This document shows, one piece after another, positions 44,098 to 53,838 of a stretch of DNA of 64,000 nucleotides. The DNA lies in contig NZ_JAOTEN010000004.1 in the NCBI RefSeq assembly GCF_025628965.1, positions 124,001 to 188,000 of the forward strand. Direction: 5' to 3'. Both the position numbers and the translations under genes were made by a program. Source of the DNA: Chryseobacterium gilvum. Its GTDB lineage: Bacteria > Bacteroidota > Bacteroidia > Flavobacteriales > Weeksellaceae. Numbering within the stretch: position 1 is the stretch's first letter; each line of letters starts with the position of its first letter. The notes under the pieces were generated by a model. It made no database searches and had not been told where the DNA came from. It saw only the letters and a program-made list of their open reading frames with translations.

Positions 44098-44122
44098 AAA
44101 ATATATTAAAAATTTGTTTGCA

Positions 44123-45574
44123 TTAGAATTTATCCCAGAAGATTTTTGTGGTTAGCAAATCTCCTCCGATGGCTGAAGATGCTGCAGCTACATTTGCTGC
44201 ATTGGTTTGATATTCACTTGCAGGATAAGCCATGCGAACAGGAACACTGTTAATGGTCGCCGCGGTCGCTGGCTGTAATGCCGGAAAATCTAGTCTTCTC
44301 CAGAAATTCCAAGAGGTTAACGGCTGATTATACATAGCTACCCAGGCTTGGGTACCCACTGACTGTTTCCAGTTTGCAGAATTATAGGGATGAGCTGCAA
44401 TGTATGCTGCAGCATCCGAACTAATTCCCCAATCTGCAAATGATGAAGTAATCGCATTGGTATAATTTGTAGTTGCACTACCTCCGATCCCCCAACGAGC
44501 ACTTGCTTCAGTAAGATAAAATGCTACTTCCGTATAATTCATTAAAATTCCAGGTGTAGTAGTAGTATAGGCAAATGTTCCAGGTGCAGAAAATTGAGAA
44601 AAAGAAGCAGGTTGCCCAATAACTTGTCCGATATAATTGCCCGTAGTTCCTACCGGTTTAAAATACTTAGATATTCTTGTATCGTTATTGGCATTCATAT
44701 AATCAATTAATGTTTTACCTCCTACAAAGTCATTTCTGTTGTTGGCTTTTACATTTTCATAAATTGGGCTATAGTTAGGTGAACCTGTTAAATATTGAAG
44801 CTTACAATCATCTGCAGATGATGTGATTACCCCATTATTGATTGCAGTAGTTGCAGTTTGCTGAGCTAATGTAGGGTTAGAGTCTGCAATCGCAATTCCT
44901 AATTTAAGTAAAAGAGAATTACCAAAAGTTTTCCAAGAATCCAGATCCCCTGAATAGAACAAATCTGCTGAAGAAAAATCATCGGAAGCAGAATTAAGAT
45001 CACCTGTAACATCAATACTCGCAATGTCCTGTTGTAATCTTGTAATCAAATTAGTATAAATATCTGCACCATTATCGTATGCAGGTGCAACATTATTTCC
45101 AAGCTGGTTTGATTGAGAGTATGGGATATTCCCAAATGTATCAACTAGATTTTGATAAGTATATACTTGCATAATATCAATTACAGCCAACTGATTTTTC
45201 TTAATCGTAGGCCAAGTAAGTACTTCCGAAGGAACAGGCTGATAAGCATTTATTAAATCTTTAGCTTTAACCAAACTGTTCAGTACATTTACATAATTAT
45301 CAATATAAATCTGGTTGGAAACGTTTCTGTTTGTAAAATTATAGTTACTTTCTTCCACATAAGTTGTTTCCTGCCAATATTGCATTGTCAATCTAAAATT
45401 ATTTTCATTGACACTTGGTGTATTAACATAATCACTTAATTCTTTCTGAGCATTGGTAACTAGAGTAGATGGAATGGTTGTATACGCTGAATGGGGGTCA
45501 GTATTAATATCCTCTGTTGAACAACTGACTAATAATGTCCCTAATAATATCGGTATTATTATGATTTTTTTCAT
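44123..45574 (-). CDS. SusD/RagB-like outer-membrane nutrient-binding lipoprotein
   Basis: The 483-residue lipoprotein has a signal ending VSC followed by STED, an acidic Bacteroidota surface-lipoprotein export signal. The N-terminal NTDPHSAYTTIPSTLVTNAQKEL and helix-rich middle (YWQETTYVEESNYNFTNR, VIDIMQVYTYQNLVDTFGNIPYSQ) are characteristic of the SusD-like_2 branch. The C-terminus has SWNFWRRLDFPAL and VRMAYPASEYQTNAAN. SusD caps the SusC barrel as a hinged lid and binds ligand at the surface. It begins 11 bases after susC. The SusD-like_2 branch is often not sugar-specific, and no glycoside hydrolase is nearby, so substrate is unknown; peptides or other oligomers are possible. Confidence 0.92.
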   Translation of the reverse strand: MKKIIIIPILLGTLLVSCSTEDINTDPHSAYTTIPSTLVTNAQKELSDYVNTPSVNENNFRLTMQYWQETTYVEESNYNFTNRNVSNQIYIDNYVNVLNSLVKAKDLINAYQPVPSEVLTWPTIKKNQLAVIDIMQVYTYQNLVDTFGNIPYSQSNQLGNNVAPAYDNGADIYTNLITRLQQDIASIDVTGDLNSASDDFSSADLFYSGDLDSWKTFGNSLLLKLGIAIADSNPTLAQQTATTAINNGVITSSADDCKLQYLTGSPNYSPIYENVKANNRNDFVGGKTLIDYMNANNDTRISKYFKPVGTTGNYIGQVIGQPASFSQFSAPGTFAYTTTTPGILMNYTEVAFYLTEASARWGIGGSATTNYTNAITSSFADWGISSDAAAYIAAHPYNSANWKQSVGTQAWVAMYNQPLTSWNFWRRLDFPALQPATAATINSVPVRMAYPASEYQTNAANVAAASSAIGGDLLTTKIFWDKF

Positions 45575-45585
45575 TTTCCTTTTTT

Positions 45586-48500
45586 TTAAAAATTAACTTT
45601 TACATTAAATGAGAAATTTCTCGTTGTTGGCATAACTCCGGATTGGTATCCTTGTAAATTCCCTGAAGACAAACCTGCTTCCGGATCGGCATAGGGTAAA
45701 TTTTTATGAATAATCCAAAGGTTGCTGCCGATAACACTAAATGACATCCCTTGTATAAATTTAGAGCCTAAAGTTTCTTTTGACAATGAGTACGTAATTG
45801 ATGCTTCTCTTAGTTTTACATAACTTGCATCATACACAAATGCAGCAGCAGGAGGATCGGTATTAAGAACCTGACTAGACTGTGATTTGTCTAATCTTAC
45901 ATTATTTACCGAATAAGTTCCGTTAGAATTCTGTATTACACCCGGTAATATAACCCCACCACCTTCTGCTAAAGTATTTCGCACAGGATTTCCTAAATCA
46001 TTAAGCCCTGCCGACTCTGGATAAAGTCCTGTTCCATAACCATATGACTGATCTAAAGAAAATACTTTACCCCCTTGTTTGGCATCAATTAAGAAGCTTA
46101 AAGAGAGGTTTTTATAACTAACCGTGTTTCGTAGACCCCCGAACCATTTAGCCTGATAACTTCCCAAATTATTATTGGTACTTGTTGTTTTAAGATAAGC
46201 ACCTGTATCAGGATCGATTACTTTCTGTCCGTCTGGTGAATATATAAAATCAGAACCGTAAATTGTTCCATATAATCCTCCTACAGGAGCATTTAAAGTA
46301 ACTCCACCTTGTGAAGTATTGGTCTGTAAAGCTAAGTTATCTACTCCACCTTTAAGTGCTGTAACAGTTGTTTTAGGATTAGACCAGTTTGCTACTAAAT
46401 TCCAGGAAAAATTTTGAGATTTAATTGGAGTCAATCGTAACGAAAGTTCAAATGCTTCTGTTCTCAAATTTCCAATATTTTGCTTTTGTAATGTAGTTCC
46501 TGATGCGTATGAAACCAATACATTTGAAATTAAATTTTCCGAATCATTCTTATACCATGTTGCATCAAATCCAATTCTGTTTTTAAGGAAAGAAGTTTCT
46601 ATCCCAAATTCCATACTTTTTAGCTTCTCAGCTACTAGATCTGGATTTTTTAAGATACCGTTAAATTGATAAGTAGGTAAGCTGCCAAATGGAGAGCCTG
46701 CTAAATAAGTATCTATTAACTGATTAGCATCTGTATCATTTCCTACAATTGAATAGTTAGCACGTGCTTTACCAAAACTCAACCATGGTGCTTTGATTAA
46801 GTTTGAAAACACAACACTTCCCGAAATCGAAGGGTACCAGTATACATTATGCCCAGCCGACAATGCGGTTGTCTGATCTCTACGTACTGTTCCTTCGATA
46901 TAATAAGTACTTTTATATCCCAAGCTTGCTTGTCCAAAAACACCTATGACCTGTTTGCTGGTATCACTGGTTAAATTAAGAGGTCGTTCTTTAGAATTTG
47001 AAATGTCAAAATAGTTGGGAACGCTCAAACCGCCTACAGTAGAATGTACATCTGAATAGGAAGAGTTATAGCGGATGTTGGTTCCTAAAACTGCATTCAA
47101 ATTTAAATCTTCTGTAAGATCTTTTTTGTAAGTACCTATAAAGTCATAATTTCTTTCAGATAATCTGTAATTACCTATATTATATCCCGAAGGTTGAGCA
47201 GTGTTGATATTTAATCCAAAAATATTAGGAACAGATCCGTTTGCTTTTCTTTCTTCAGTAGTCATACTGTAGCTATCGTTACTTAATCTTACTAAGAAAT
47301 TTAATTCTTTTGAGACATCATAGCTTAAAGCAACATTTCCACTAAATCTGTCTCTTGAATCATTCTGATAATTTTGATAGCGCTGAAAATAAATATTATC
47401 CCAATATTGTGGAGAAAGATCGGTAGGATCAGTAATATTCCATGTATAATTTTGATGAGATATATTGTAAAAGTCTTCTTGCTGCTTCAAATCAACATTG
47501 GTTGGCCACCATTGTCTGAAGCCAGACATAATATTTCCATTATATCCGGTATCATTACGACCTCTTGTTTTTTGTGTAATATAATTCGCATATAATGAAG
47601 CCGTTAAATTATCTGTTATTTTATAAGATGCATTACCTCCGAAATTATTTTTTACCAAAGAGCTATTCGGCATAATGTCTGTCGCATCCAAATTGGTATA
47701 GTTGATTCTATACGTTGCCACATCACTTGCTCCACTAAGAGAAAGGCTATTGGTAAAGTTGGTTGCATTTTTGAAAAACGTTATTGGACCATTTTTAGCC
47801 ATTGTCCATGGAGTTGCTTTTCCAAAATTAGGAGATCCCGGTATAAATGCATCATATTGATATACCAACAAATTTGGATCATATCTCGGTCCATACGACG
47901 CATCACTTCCGAAGCCTACAGCAAGTCCTCCATTATAACTTCCCCATTCATCTTCACCGAAATATCCTTCTCCATATTCAGTTTGATATTTAGGAAAGGT
48001 CGATCTGTCGATAGTAGACATTGTTATCGAACTGGAATATTCTAAACCGATTCCTTTTTGGTTTTTTTTACCTTTTTTCGTAGTAATAATAATCGCTCCA
48101 TTTGCAGCTCGGGAACCATACAAAGCAGCGGCGGCGGCACCTTTCAACACGTTGATCGTTTCTACATCGTTTGGATTTATATCCGAAGCCGCATTACCAT
48201 AATCAACCCCATACCGACCAGTTGTCTGGCTGGAAGTATTGATATTGTTGTTGATAATCGGAACTCCGTCTACAACGAATAATGGCTGATTTGTTCCTGA
48301 AAAGGATTTAAAGCCTCTCAAAACAACATTGATAGATCCTCCAAAGTTTGTACTTTGTTTAATATCCATCCCAGCAACCTGTCCTGATAAATTGTTTAGA
48401 AAGTTAGGTGTCGGATTTTTATTTACATCTTCACCTTTTACTTCTTGAGTAGCGTATCCTAAGGATTTCTTTTCTCTCTTAATCCCAAGCGCAGTAACAA

Positions 48501-48615
48501 CTACACCTTCAATTTCTTGTGTTTTTAAGGTATCACCTGGTTTTGTTTGTGCGTTAGCAACAATAAAAGACGATGACATTACTACAAGTAATATACCTGC
48601 TGTTAGTTTCTTCAT
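45586..48615 (-). CDS. SusC/RagA family TonB-linked outer-membrane transporter
   Basis: A 1009-residue TonB-dependent transporter with a signal peptide (AGILLVVMSSSFIVANAQ). The plug follows almost at once: EIEGVVVTALGIKREKKSLGYATQEVKGEDV, then NFLNNLSGQVAGMDIK, NVVLRGFKSFSGTNQPLFVVDGVPI and ETINVLKGAAAAALYGSRAANGAIIITTKKG. The carboxypeptidase-regulatory-like extension that many SusC proteins carry between signal and plug is absent. The barrel ends RNFSFNVKVNF. It imports the ligand captured by the SusD encoded just downstream. No sigma/anti-sigma regulator pair or enzymes flank it, so it is an isolated uptake pair. Confidence 0.94.
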   Translation of the reverse strand: MKKLTAGILLVVMSSSFIVANAQTKPGDTLKTQEIEGVVVTALGIKREKKSLGYATQEVKGEDVNKNPTPNFLNNLSGQVAGMDIKQSTNFGGSINVVLRGFKSFSGTNQPLFVVDGVPIINNNINTSSQTTGRYGVDYGNAASDINPNDVETINVLKGAAAAALYGSRAANGAIIITTKKGKKNQKGIGLEYSSSITMSTIDRSTFPKYQTEYGEGYFGEDEWGSYNGGLAVGFGSDASYGPRYDPNLLVYQYDAFIPGSPNFGKATPWTMAKNGPITFFKNATNFTNSLSLSGASDVATYRINYTNLDATDIMPNSSLVKNNFGGNASYKITDNLTASLYANYITQKTRGRNDTGYNGNIMSGFRQWWPTNVDLKQQEDFYNISHQNYTWNITDPTDLSPQYWDNIYFQRYQNYQNDSRDRFSGNVALSYDVSKELNFLVRLSNDSYSMTTEERKANGSVPNIFGLNINTAQPSGYNIGNYRLSERNYDFIGTYKKDLTEDLNLNAVLGTNIRYNSSYSDVHSTVGGLSVPNYFDISNSKERPLNLTSDTSKQVIGVFGQASLGYKSTYYIEGTVRRDQTTALSAGHNVYWYPSISGSVVFSNLIKAPWLSFGKARANYSIVGNDTDANQLIDTYLAGSPFGSLPTYQFNGILKNPDLVAEKLKSMEFGIETSFLKNRIGFDATWYKNDSENLISNVLVSYASGTTLQKQNIGNLRTEAFELSLRLTPIKSQNFSWNLVANWSNPKTTVTALKGGVDNLALQTNTSQGGVTLNAPVGGLYGTIYGSDFIYSPDGQKVIDPDTGAYLKTTSTNNNLGSYQAKWFGGLRNTVSYKNLSLSFLIDAKQGGKVFSLDQSYGYGTGLYPESAGLNDLGNPVRNTLAEGGGVILPGVIQNSNGTYSVNNVRLDKSQSSQVLNTDPPAAAFVYDASYVKLREASITYSLSKETLGSKFIQGMSFSVIGSNLWIIHKNLPYADPEAGLSSGNLQGYQSGVMPTTRNFSFNVKVNF

Positions 48616-48747
48616 ATTATATTAATTTAGTGTTAACAAAGTTGTAAAACTTTATTGATATTTCAAAATAAAAAGATAAAAAAATACTATTTTATCCATA
48701 TAGATTATATTTTTATTAATTTTACAGCTTCAAAAATGTTAATTTTT

Positions 48748-49332
48748 ATGGAATTAATAAGAAAATGGTCTACATTTTACATCGAGGCAGGATGTGATGA
48801 GGTGGGAAGAGGTTGTTTGAGCGGTCCCGTTGTAGCTGCTGCGGTTATTTTAGATCAAAATTTTGAACAGGATCTCATTGATGACTCTAAAAAGCTTAAT
48901 GCAAAAACAAGAATCAGCCTTGACAGCTATATAAAAGACCATGCAGTGTGCTTTGCAATTGCAGAACTCTCTCCGACGGTAATTGATGAGCATAATATCT
49001 TAAACGCAAGTATTCATGCGATGCATCTGGCTCTAGACCAGTTAAAAATAAGACCCGAATTTATTTTAGTAGACGGCAACAGATTTCATCCCTACAATTT
49101 TATTCCTCATGAATGTATCATCAAAGGAGATTCTAAAATACTGTCTATCGCTGCCGCATCTATCCTGGCAAAAAACTATAGAGACCAGCTTATGATTCAG
49201 CTTCACGAGGAGCATCCTGAATATGGCTGGAACACCAATTTCGGATATGCTACCAAACAGCATCAGGAAGCTTTAATTAAACATGGGCCTACCAAACATC
49301 ACAGGCAGTCATTCAGGCTTAAATATGATTAA
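48748..49332 (+). CDS. rnhB: Ribonuclease HII
   Basis: Removes ribonucleotides and RNA-DNA junctions left in DNA. The 194-residue product has the catalytic GCDEVGRGCLSGPVVAAAVIL, DDSKKLNAKTR, LVDGNRFHPY and KGDSKILSIAAASILAKNYRD, which supply the four acidic residues of type 2 RNase H, and the C-terminal GYATKQHQEAL. I start it at MELIRKW at 48748. Longer frames back to 48655 would begin within the AT-rich region shared with the divergent susC and have an atypical hydrophobic extension. A good terminator follows. Confidence 0.95.
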   Translation: MELIRKWSTFYIEAGCDEVGRGCLSGPVVAAAVILDQNFEQDLIDDSKKLNAKTRISLDSYIKDHAVCFAIAELSPTVIDEHNILNASIHAMHLALDQLKIRPEFILVDGNRFHPYNFIPHECIIKGDSKILSIAAASILAKNYRDQLMIQLHEEHPEYGWNTNFGYATKQHQEALIKHGPTKHHRQSFRLKYD

Positions 49333-49350
49333 TCTTTACTGATATCAATA

Positions 49351-49384
49351 AAAAAAGAGAAGCAGTTGTGCTTCTCTTTTTTTT
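49351..49384. terminator. Bidirectional terminator between rnhB and yidC
   Basis: AAAAAAGAGAAGCA / TGCTTCTCTTTTTT 14-bp stem with a 4-base loop; long T or A runs on both sides. Confidence 0.9.
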
Positions 49385-49390
49385 AGTCTA

Positions 49391-51184
49391 TTATTTCTTT
49401 TTCTTCTGCTCTACCGCTTTTTGCTGGTCCTGAGCTTTTTCCATCATTTCTCTCATCCTTTTCTGGAATTTCCCCTCAGATTTTGGCTTCTCTTTATTGG
49501 CCTGAATCTGAGCATGAATTTTCTTTTCGTCCAGAATGATATATTTAATGACAAAAATGATTAAAATATTGATCGCGTTTGATACAAAATAATACCATGA
49601 TAAACCTGAAGCTGAAGTGTTCAGGAAGAATAAAAATGTAATCGGGAAAATATACATCAATACTTTCATATTCGGCATCCCTTCCTGTTGTGGCTGCTGC
49701 ATATTTCCTGAAGTCATCACGGTATAGATCAAAATCACAATGGTACACGCAATTGCGAAAATACTTAAATGATCTCCTAAAAACGGTACTTTCATTGGTA
49801 ATTTAATCAAATCATCATATGCTGTTAAGTCTTTGGCAAACCAGAATCCCTGTCCTCTTAAATCAATAAAATTTGGGAAGAAACGGAATAATGCATAGAA
49901 AATAGGAATCTGAACGAGTGCCGGCAAACATCCCGCCATTTGATTCACTCCGGCTTTCCGGTAAATTTCCATCGTTGCCTGTTGTTTTTTCATAGGATCT
50001 GCATCCTTAAATTTTGCATTGGCCTCGTCAATTTCCGGACGGATCACTTTCATCATTGCACTCAGTTTATGCTGCTTGTACATAATTGGCGATAAGATAA
50101 GCTTTACAATGATCGTCATTAAGAAAATCACCCAACCCGCTGTAATTCCCCAGGATGCAATAAGATTATACATCGGCATGAAGAATCCGCGGTTCATCCA
50201 CCCGATAAATGACCAGCCTAATGGTAAAATATCGTCGAAGTTTTTATCGTACGTTTTTAATAATTTTAAATCCAACGGCAGAAAATACCAGTTAAAATCC
50301 TGATTCAGCTCATTCCCTGTCATTTGTACCTGGCCTGCATAATCCAGTTTTTTTAAATATTCTCCCTCTTCAAAAGCTTCCTGATTTCCTGTACTTTTTG
50401 TGAAACCATTTTTCGCTTCAATAACAGAAGAGAAAAACTGCTGCTTTACTCCAACCCAGTTTAGCGTTTCATCGGGTTCTTCCATCGTCGTTCTTCCATC
50501 ATAATCATAGTCTTTATAATTATTAAATGCATAAGAAAATTCTGAATGCGATTGCTCCTGAGCTCTTCCTTTTTCTAAATTTCTTACCCTGTAATCCCAG
50601 ATAAAATCAGCTTTCGTATCGGAAGTTACTTTTGCCAAGCCCTGACTTCTTACTTTAAAATCTACGGTATATTCATCTTTTAAGGTATAGATAAACTGAA
50701 TCACCGCTTCATTATAATTGGCGGTCATGGTTACCGTATTTCCGCTTACAGAAGGTGAAAAGACCAAATCTTTGGTATTGATTGTCTTCCCGGTTTTGTC
50801 TTTAAACTGAAACCCGTAATTGGAATTATTTTTAGTAATCAGATTAAGCGAAAGATCTGCTTTATCGGTTTTGCGGTCATACGCTTTGTATTTCAATAGC
50901 TCGACCTTAGAGATTTGGCCTCCCAGACTTGAAAATTCCAGATTCAGCTCTTTATTTGAAAGATTTGAAACCTTAATGGCATTTGGCGTGACATTAGGAT
51001 TGATATTAGTTGCCTGAGTTGGTTTTACGGCATTTTTAACCTGTTCTGTTTTTGTCTGTCCAGCTTTTACCTGTTCTTCTTTCTGCTGTTTATTCTGGAA
51101 ATAAAACATAAATCCGAAGAGGACCAAACATAAAACCGCAAAACTAATAATCTGACTTTTATCGAGTCCGTTGTTCTGTTGCAT
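49391..51184 (-). CDS. yidC: Membrane protein insertase YidC
   Basis: Inserts and folds inner-membrane proteins, alone or with SecYEG. The 597-residue product has the Gram-negative layout: an N-terminal helix (IISFAVLCLVLFGFMFYFQ), a large periplasmic beta-sandwich (about residues 60-350), then the conserved core with WGITAGWVIFLMTIIVKLILSPIMYKQ, MKVIRPEIDEANAKFKD, NQMAGCLPALVQIPIFYALFRFF and two further helices, and a basic Lys-rich C-terminal tail. It follows pyrG on the same strand with a hairpin at 51300-51333 in the intervening 178 bases. Confidence 0.96.
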   Translation of the reverse strand: MQQNNGLDKSQIISFAVLCLVLFGFMFYFQNKQQKEEQVKAGQTKTEQVKNAVKPTQATNINPNVTPNAIKVSNLSNKELNLEFSSLGGQISKVELLKYKAYDRKTDKADLSLNLITKNNSNYGFQFKDKTGKTINTKDLVFSPSVSGNTVTMTANYNEAVIQFIYTLKDEYTVDFKVRSQGLAKVTSDTKADFIWDYRVRNLEKGRAQEQSHSEFSYAFNNYKDYDYDGRTTMEEPDETLNWVGVKQQFFSSVIEAKNGFTKSTGNQEAFEEGEYLKKLDYAGQVQMTGNELNQDFNWYFLPLDLKLLKTYDKNFDDILPLGWSFIGWMNRGFFMPMYNLIASWGITAGWVIFLMTIIVKLILSPIMYKQHKLSAMMKVIRPEIDEANAKFKDADPMKKQQATMEIYRKAGVNQMAGCLPALVQIPIFYALFRFFPNFIDLRGQGFWFAKDLTAYDDLIKLPMKVPFLGDHLSIFAIACTIVILIYTVMTSGNMQQPQQEGMPNMKVLMYIFPITFLFFLNTSASGLSWYYFVSNAINILIIFVIKYIILDEKKIHAQIQANKEKPKSEGKFQKRMREMMEKAQDQQKAVEQKKKK

Positions 51185-51299
51185 TTTATTTTAATTAAAA
51201 TTTTACTATTTAAAGAATAAGTAGCATGCTACTTATTTTGAGTCGACAAAAATACTGTTTTTTTTATCAAAACTCCATCTTTTATAGATTACTATATAA

Positions 51300-51333
51300 T
51301 AAACTCAGGCTGATAATCATCAGCCTGAGTTTA
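51300..51333. terminator. Hairpin between pyrG and yidC
   Basis: A near-perfect 15-bp stem, TAAACTCAGGCTGAT / ATCAGCCTGAGTTTA, with an AATC loop. The T run is weak, so it may attenuate rather than fully stop transcription of yidC. Confidence 0.65.
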
Positions 51334-51362
51334 TCTATGACGTTTGTAATGATAGATTTACC

Positions 51363-52970
51363 TTACTTCTGCTCACAAGCTTTAATAAATGCGCGGAATA
51401 AAGGATGTGGTGTTGCCACGGTGCTTTTGTATTCCGGATGGTATTGTACCCCCACATAAAAAGGATGATCTGCAAGCTCGAGTGCTTCTACCAAACCGGT
51501 TTCAGGATTGGTACCGGTTGCCGCAAAACCATTTTTCTCAAATTCCTGAAGATATTCACTGTTGAATTCGTACCGGTGACGGTGTCTTTCAGATATATGT
51601 TTACTGCCGTAGATATCATGTAATTTTGAACCGCTTTTCAGCGAACATTTCCAGGCTCCGAGACGCATTGTGCCTCCTTTATCTACTACATTCTTCTGTT
51701 CTTCCATGATTGAAATCACAGGATCCGGAGTGGAGGTGTCAAATTCCATCGAGTTGGCTTTTGAATGTCCGAGAATATTTCTGGCAAATTCTATCGTCAT
51801 AATCTGCATTCCGAGGCAAATTCCCAACATCGGAATTTTATTTTCTCTTGCATATTTTGCGGTAAGAACCTTTCCTTCAATTCCTCTGTCGCCAAAACCA
51901 GGTGCTACCAGAATTCCGCACACTCCGTCTAATGTCTGTTTAATGTTTTCCTGGGTTAAATCACCACTGTATACCCATCTTATTTTCACTTCGGTTTCCA
52001 GATCTGCACCTGCATGTTTGAAAGCTTCCGCGATAGAGATATAAGAATCCTGGAGAGAAATATATTTTCCTACCAAAGCGATTTCTACGGTTCTTTTAGG
52101 ATTCTGAAATTTTTTAAGGAAAGTTTTCCATTCTTTCAGATCAGATTCTTTATCACTTTTCAGATCCAGGCCTTTCATCACCACCTCATCAAAATTCTGC
52201 TTTTGAAGATACATCGGTACTTCATAGATGGTTTCCAGATCTTTACATTCGATTACATTATCTAAGGATACATTACAGAACTGCGCTAATTTTGCTCTTT
52301 GGTCTTTCGGGATTTTATGTTCTGTTCTGCAGACTAAAACATCAGCCATAATTCCGCTTTCCATCAATTGACGAACAGAGTGCTGAGAAGGTTTTGTCTT
52401 TAATTCTCCGCTGGAAGCCAAATACGGCAATAAAGTAAGGTGAATCACCATCGAGTTTTTCTCACCCAATTCCCACTTCAGCTGACGAACAGTTTCTATA
52501 TAGGGTAAAGATTCAATATCTCCTACAGTTCCGCCGATCTCTGTGATGATAATATCGTAGTTTTGCTTAGACAGAATTTTAATCCTGCGCTTGATTTCGT
52601 TGGTAATATGAGGAATAACCTGCACGGTTTTCCCAAGAAAGTCTCCTTTTCTTTCTTTTTCAATGACGGTCTGATAGATTTTCCCGGTCGTTACGTTGTT
52701 ATTCTGAGAAGTTGGAGCATCAAGATAACGCTCATAGTGGCCTAAATCCAGATCTGTTTCCGCACCATCTTCGGTAACGTAGCATTCTCCGTGTTCATAA
52801 GGGTTCAGCGTTCCCGGGTCGATATTGATGTAAGGATCTAATTTTTGGATCGTTACATTAAAGCCGCGTGATTTTAGCAGAAGTCCCAGAGAAGCAGAAA
52901 CGATTCCCTTTCCCAAAGATGAAGTTACACCTCCTGTCACAAAGATGTACTTTGTATTCTTTTTACTCAT
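51363..52970 (-). CDS. pyrG: CTP synthase
   Basis: Makes CTP from UTP, ATP and glutamine. The 535-residue product has an N-terminal synthetase domain (KYIFVTGGVTSSLGKGIVSASLG; EDGAETDLDLGHYERY; CSTxxE-type region TEIGGTVGDIESLPYIETVRQ) and a C-terminal class I glutamine amidotransferase domain with the nucleophile Cys in MLGICLGMQ and the His-Glu pair in GVQYHPEYKS. I start at the ATG at 52970 since a TAACTTTG promoter box lies at 52986-52993, inside the longer frame to 53006. Predicted leader is about 9 bases. yidC follows. Confidence 0.97.
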   Translation of the reverse strand: MSKKNTKYIFVTGGVTSSLGKGIVSASLGLLLKSRGFNVTIQKLDPYINIDPGTLNPYEHGECYVTEDGAETDLDLGHYERYLDAPTSQNNNVTTGKIYQTVIEKERKGDFLGKTVQVIPHITNEIKRRIKILSKQNYDIIITEIGGTVGDIESLPYIETVRQLKWELGEKNSMVIHLTLLPYLASSGELKTKPSQHSVRQLMESGIMADVLVCRTEHKIPKDQRAKLAQFCNVSLDNVIECKDLETIYEVPMYLQKQNFDEVVMKGLDLKSDKESDLKEWKTFLKKFQNPKRTVEIALVGKYISLQDSYISIAEAFKHAGADLETEVKIRWVYSGDLTQENIKQTLDGVCGILVAPGFGDRGIEGKVLTAKYARENKIPMLGICLGMQIMTIEFARNILGHSKANSMEFDTSTPDPVISIMEEQKNVVDKGGTMRLGAWKCSLKSGSKLHDIYGSKHISERHRHRYEFNSEYLQEFEKNGFAATGTNPETGLVEALELADHPFYVGVQYHPEYKSTVATPHPLFRAFIKACEQK

Positions 52971-52985
52971 TAGATTAGGTTTGTG

Positions 52986-52993
52986 CAAAGTTA
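52986..52993 (-). promoter_or_regulatory. Bacteroidota -7 box (TAACTTTG) for pyrG
   Basis: Exact TAnnTTTG on the reverse strand. The transcript would begin without the G run used for CTP-sensitive control in some Gram-positives. Confidence 0.55.
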
Positions 52994-53104
52994 GGGGAAA
53001 AAGCAAAGCAAAGCAATTTTTAGATTTTTAAATTTAGAGAAGTCTGTGTCGTGCGGTGATTTAAATAATGTAGGGGTTATTCGCTCTGATCATTCTTAAT
53101 AAAA

Positions 53105-53132
53105 AAGGTTTTCAAAATAAATTGAAAACCTT
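53105..53132 (-). terminator. Terminator of the yceI-like gene
   Basis: AAGGTTTTCAA / TTGAAAACCTT 11-bp stem with a 6-base loop, followed on the reverse strand by a T run. Confidence 0.8.
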
Positions 53133-53160
53133 CCCTTAAACCAAATTGTATATATAAAAA

Positions 53161-53730
53161 TTATTGCTTCACCAGTTCAAAATACAGATTCACCTCAACG
53201 TCTTTGGCAACTCCTGCACCGGTAGGATCATATTTAATATTATAATCCAGACGATTGACCGTAAAACTGGTCTGGAAACCCATCACTTCCTTGCCCTGTT
53301 GGTTTTTTGCTATTCCGCCATAGGTTACAGGAACACTGATTTCTTTAGTGACATCTTTAATCGTAAGATTTCCTTTAAGGGTATACATATTGTTTTTACC
53401 TTTCGTCAGAGAAATACTTTGAAATTTTATAGCAGAAAACTGTTCACCCGCAAAAAAATCTGCACTTTTCAAATGCGTGTCTCTCATTTCAACGCCTGTA
53501 TTTATAGAATTTACATCTACCAAGAAAGACATTTTAGCATTATCCAAACCAGCTCCCGGAGTCACTACATTTCCCTCAAACTTATCAAATCTTCCCTGTA
53601 CAAAGCTGATCCCCATATGTTTGATGTTAAAATTAACAGAAGAATGCATAGGATCTACATTCCAGGTAGACTGTGCGAAGGCGATGATGCTTACAAAAGC
53701 AAATACAAAGCTTAATATTATTTTTTTCAT
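53161..53730 (-). CDS. YceI family lipocalin-like periplasmic protein
   Basis: A 189-residue secreted protein with signal peptide (KIILSFVFAFVSIIAFAQ). The mature part is the YceI beta-barrel: STWNVDPMHSSVNFNIKHMGISFVQGRFDKFEG, where the conserved H near residue 29 and the FxIKHM pattern stand out, then SINTGVEMRDTHLKSADFF, and LTIKDVTKEISVPVTYGG. YceI proteins bind isoprenoid-like lipids such as ubiquinone-8 in their barrel. It is monocistronic: promoter box TATATTTG at 53748-53755, terminator after it. Confidence 0.92.
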   Translation of the reverse strand: MKKIILSFVFAFVSIIAFAQSTWNVDPMHSSVNFNIKHMGISFVQGRFDKFEGNVVTPGAGLDNAKMSFLVDVNSINTGVEMRDTHLKSADFFAGEQFSAIKFQSISLTKGKNNMYTLKGNLTIKDVTKEISVPVTYGGIAKNQQGKEVMGFQTSFTVNRLDYNIKYDPTGAGVAKDVEVNLYFELVKQ

Positions 53731-53747
53731 GTTTAAAAATTATGATG

Positions 53748-53755
53748 CAAATATA
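53748..53755 (-). promoter_or_regulatory. Bacteroidota -7 box (TATATTTG) for the yceI-like gene
   Basis: Exact TAnnTTTG on the reverse strand; predicted leader about 11 bases. Confidence 0.55.
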
Positions 53756-53838
53756 ATTGATAATATATTGACATTCATTGATGTATGATAAGAATTTATT
53801 GAGTCTGAAATTTTAAAAAGTTTTTATAATTTTACAGT

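Noticed and set aside
44123..48615. Polysaccharide utilisation locus
   Set aside because: SusC and SusD are present but no glycoside hydrolase, polysaccharide lyase or sulfatase, and no PUL-type regulator, lies within the window.
53164..53715. 183-codon open frame on the + strand
   Set aside because: It is antisense to the well-supported YceI-family gene, has no family resemblance and unusual composition; it is a shadow of that gene.
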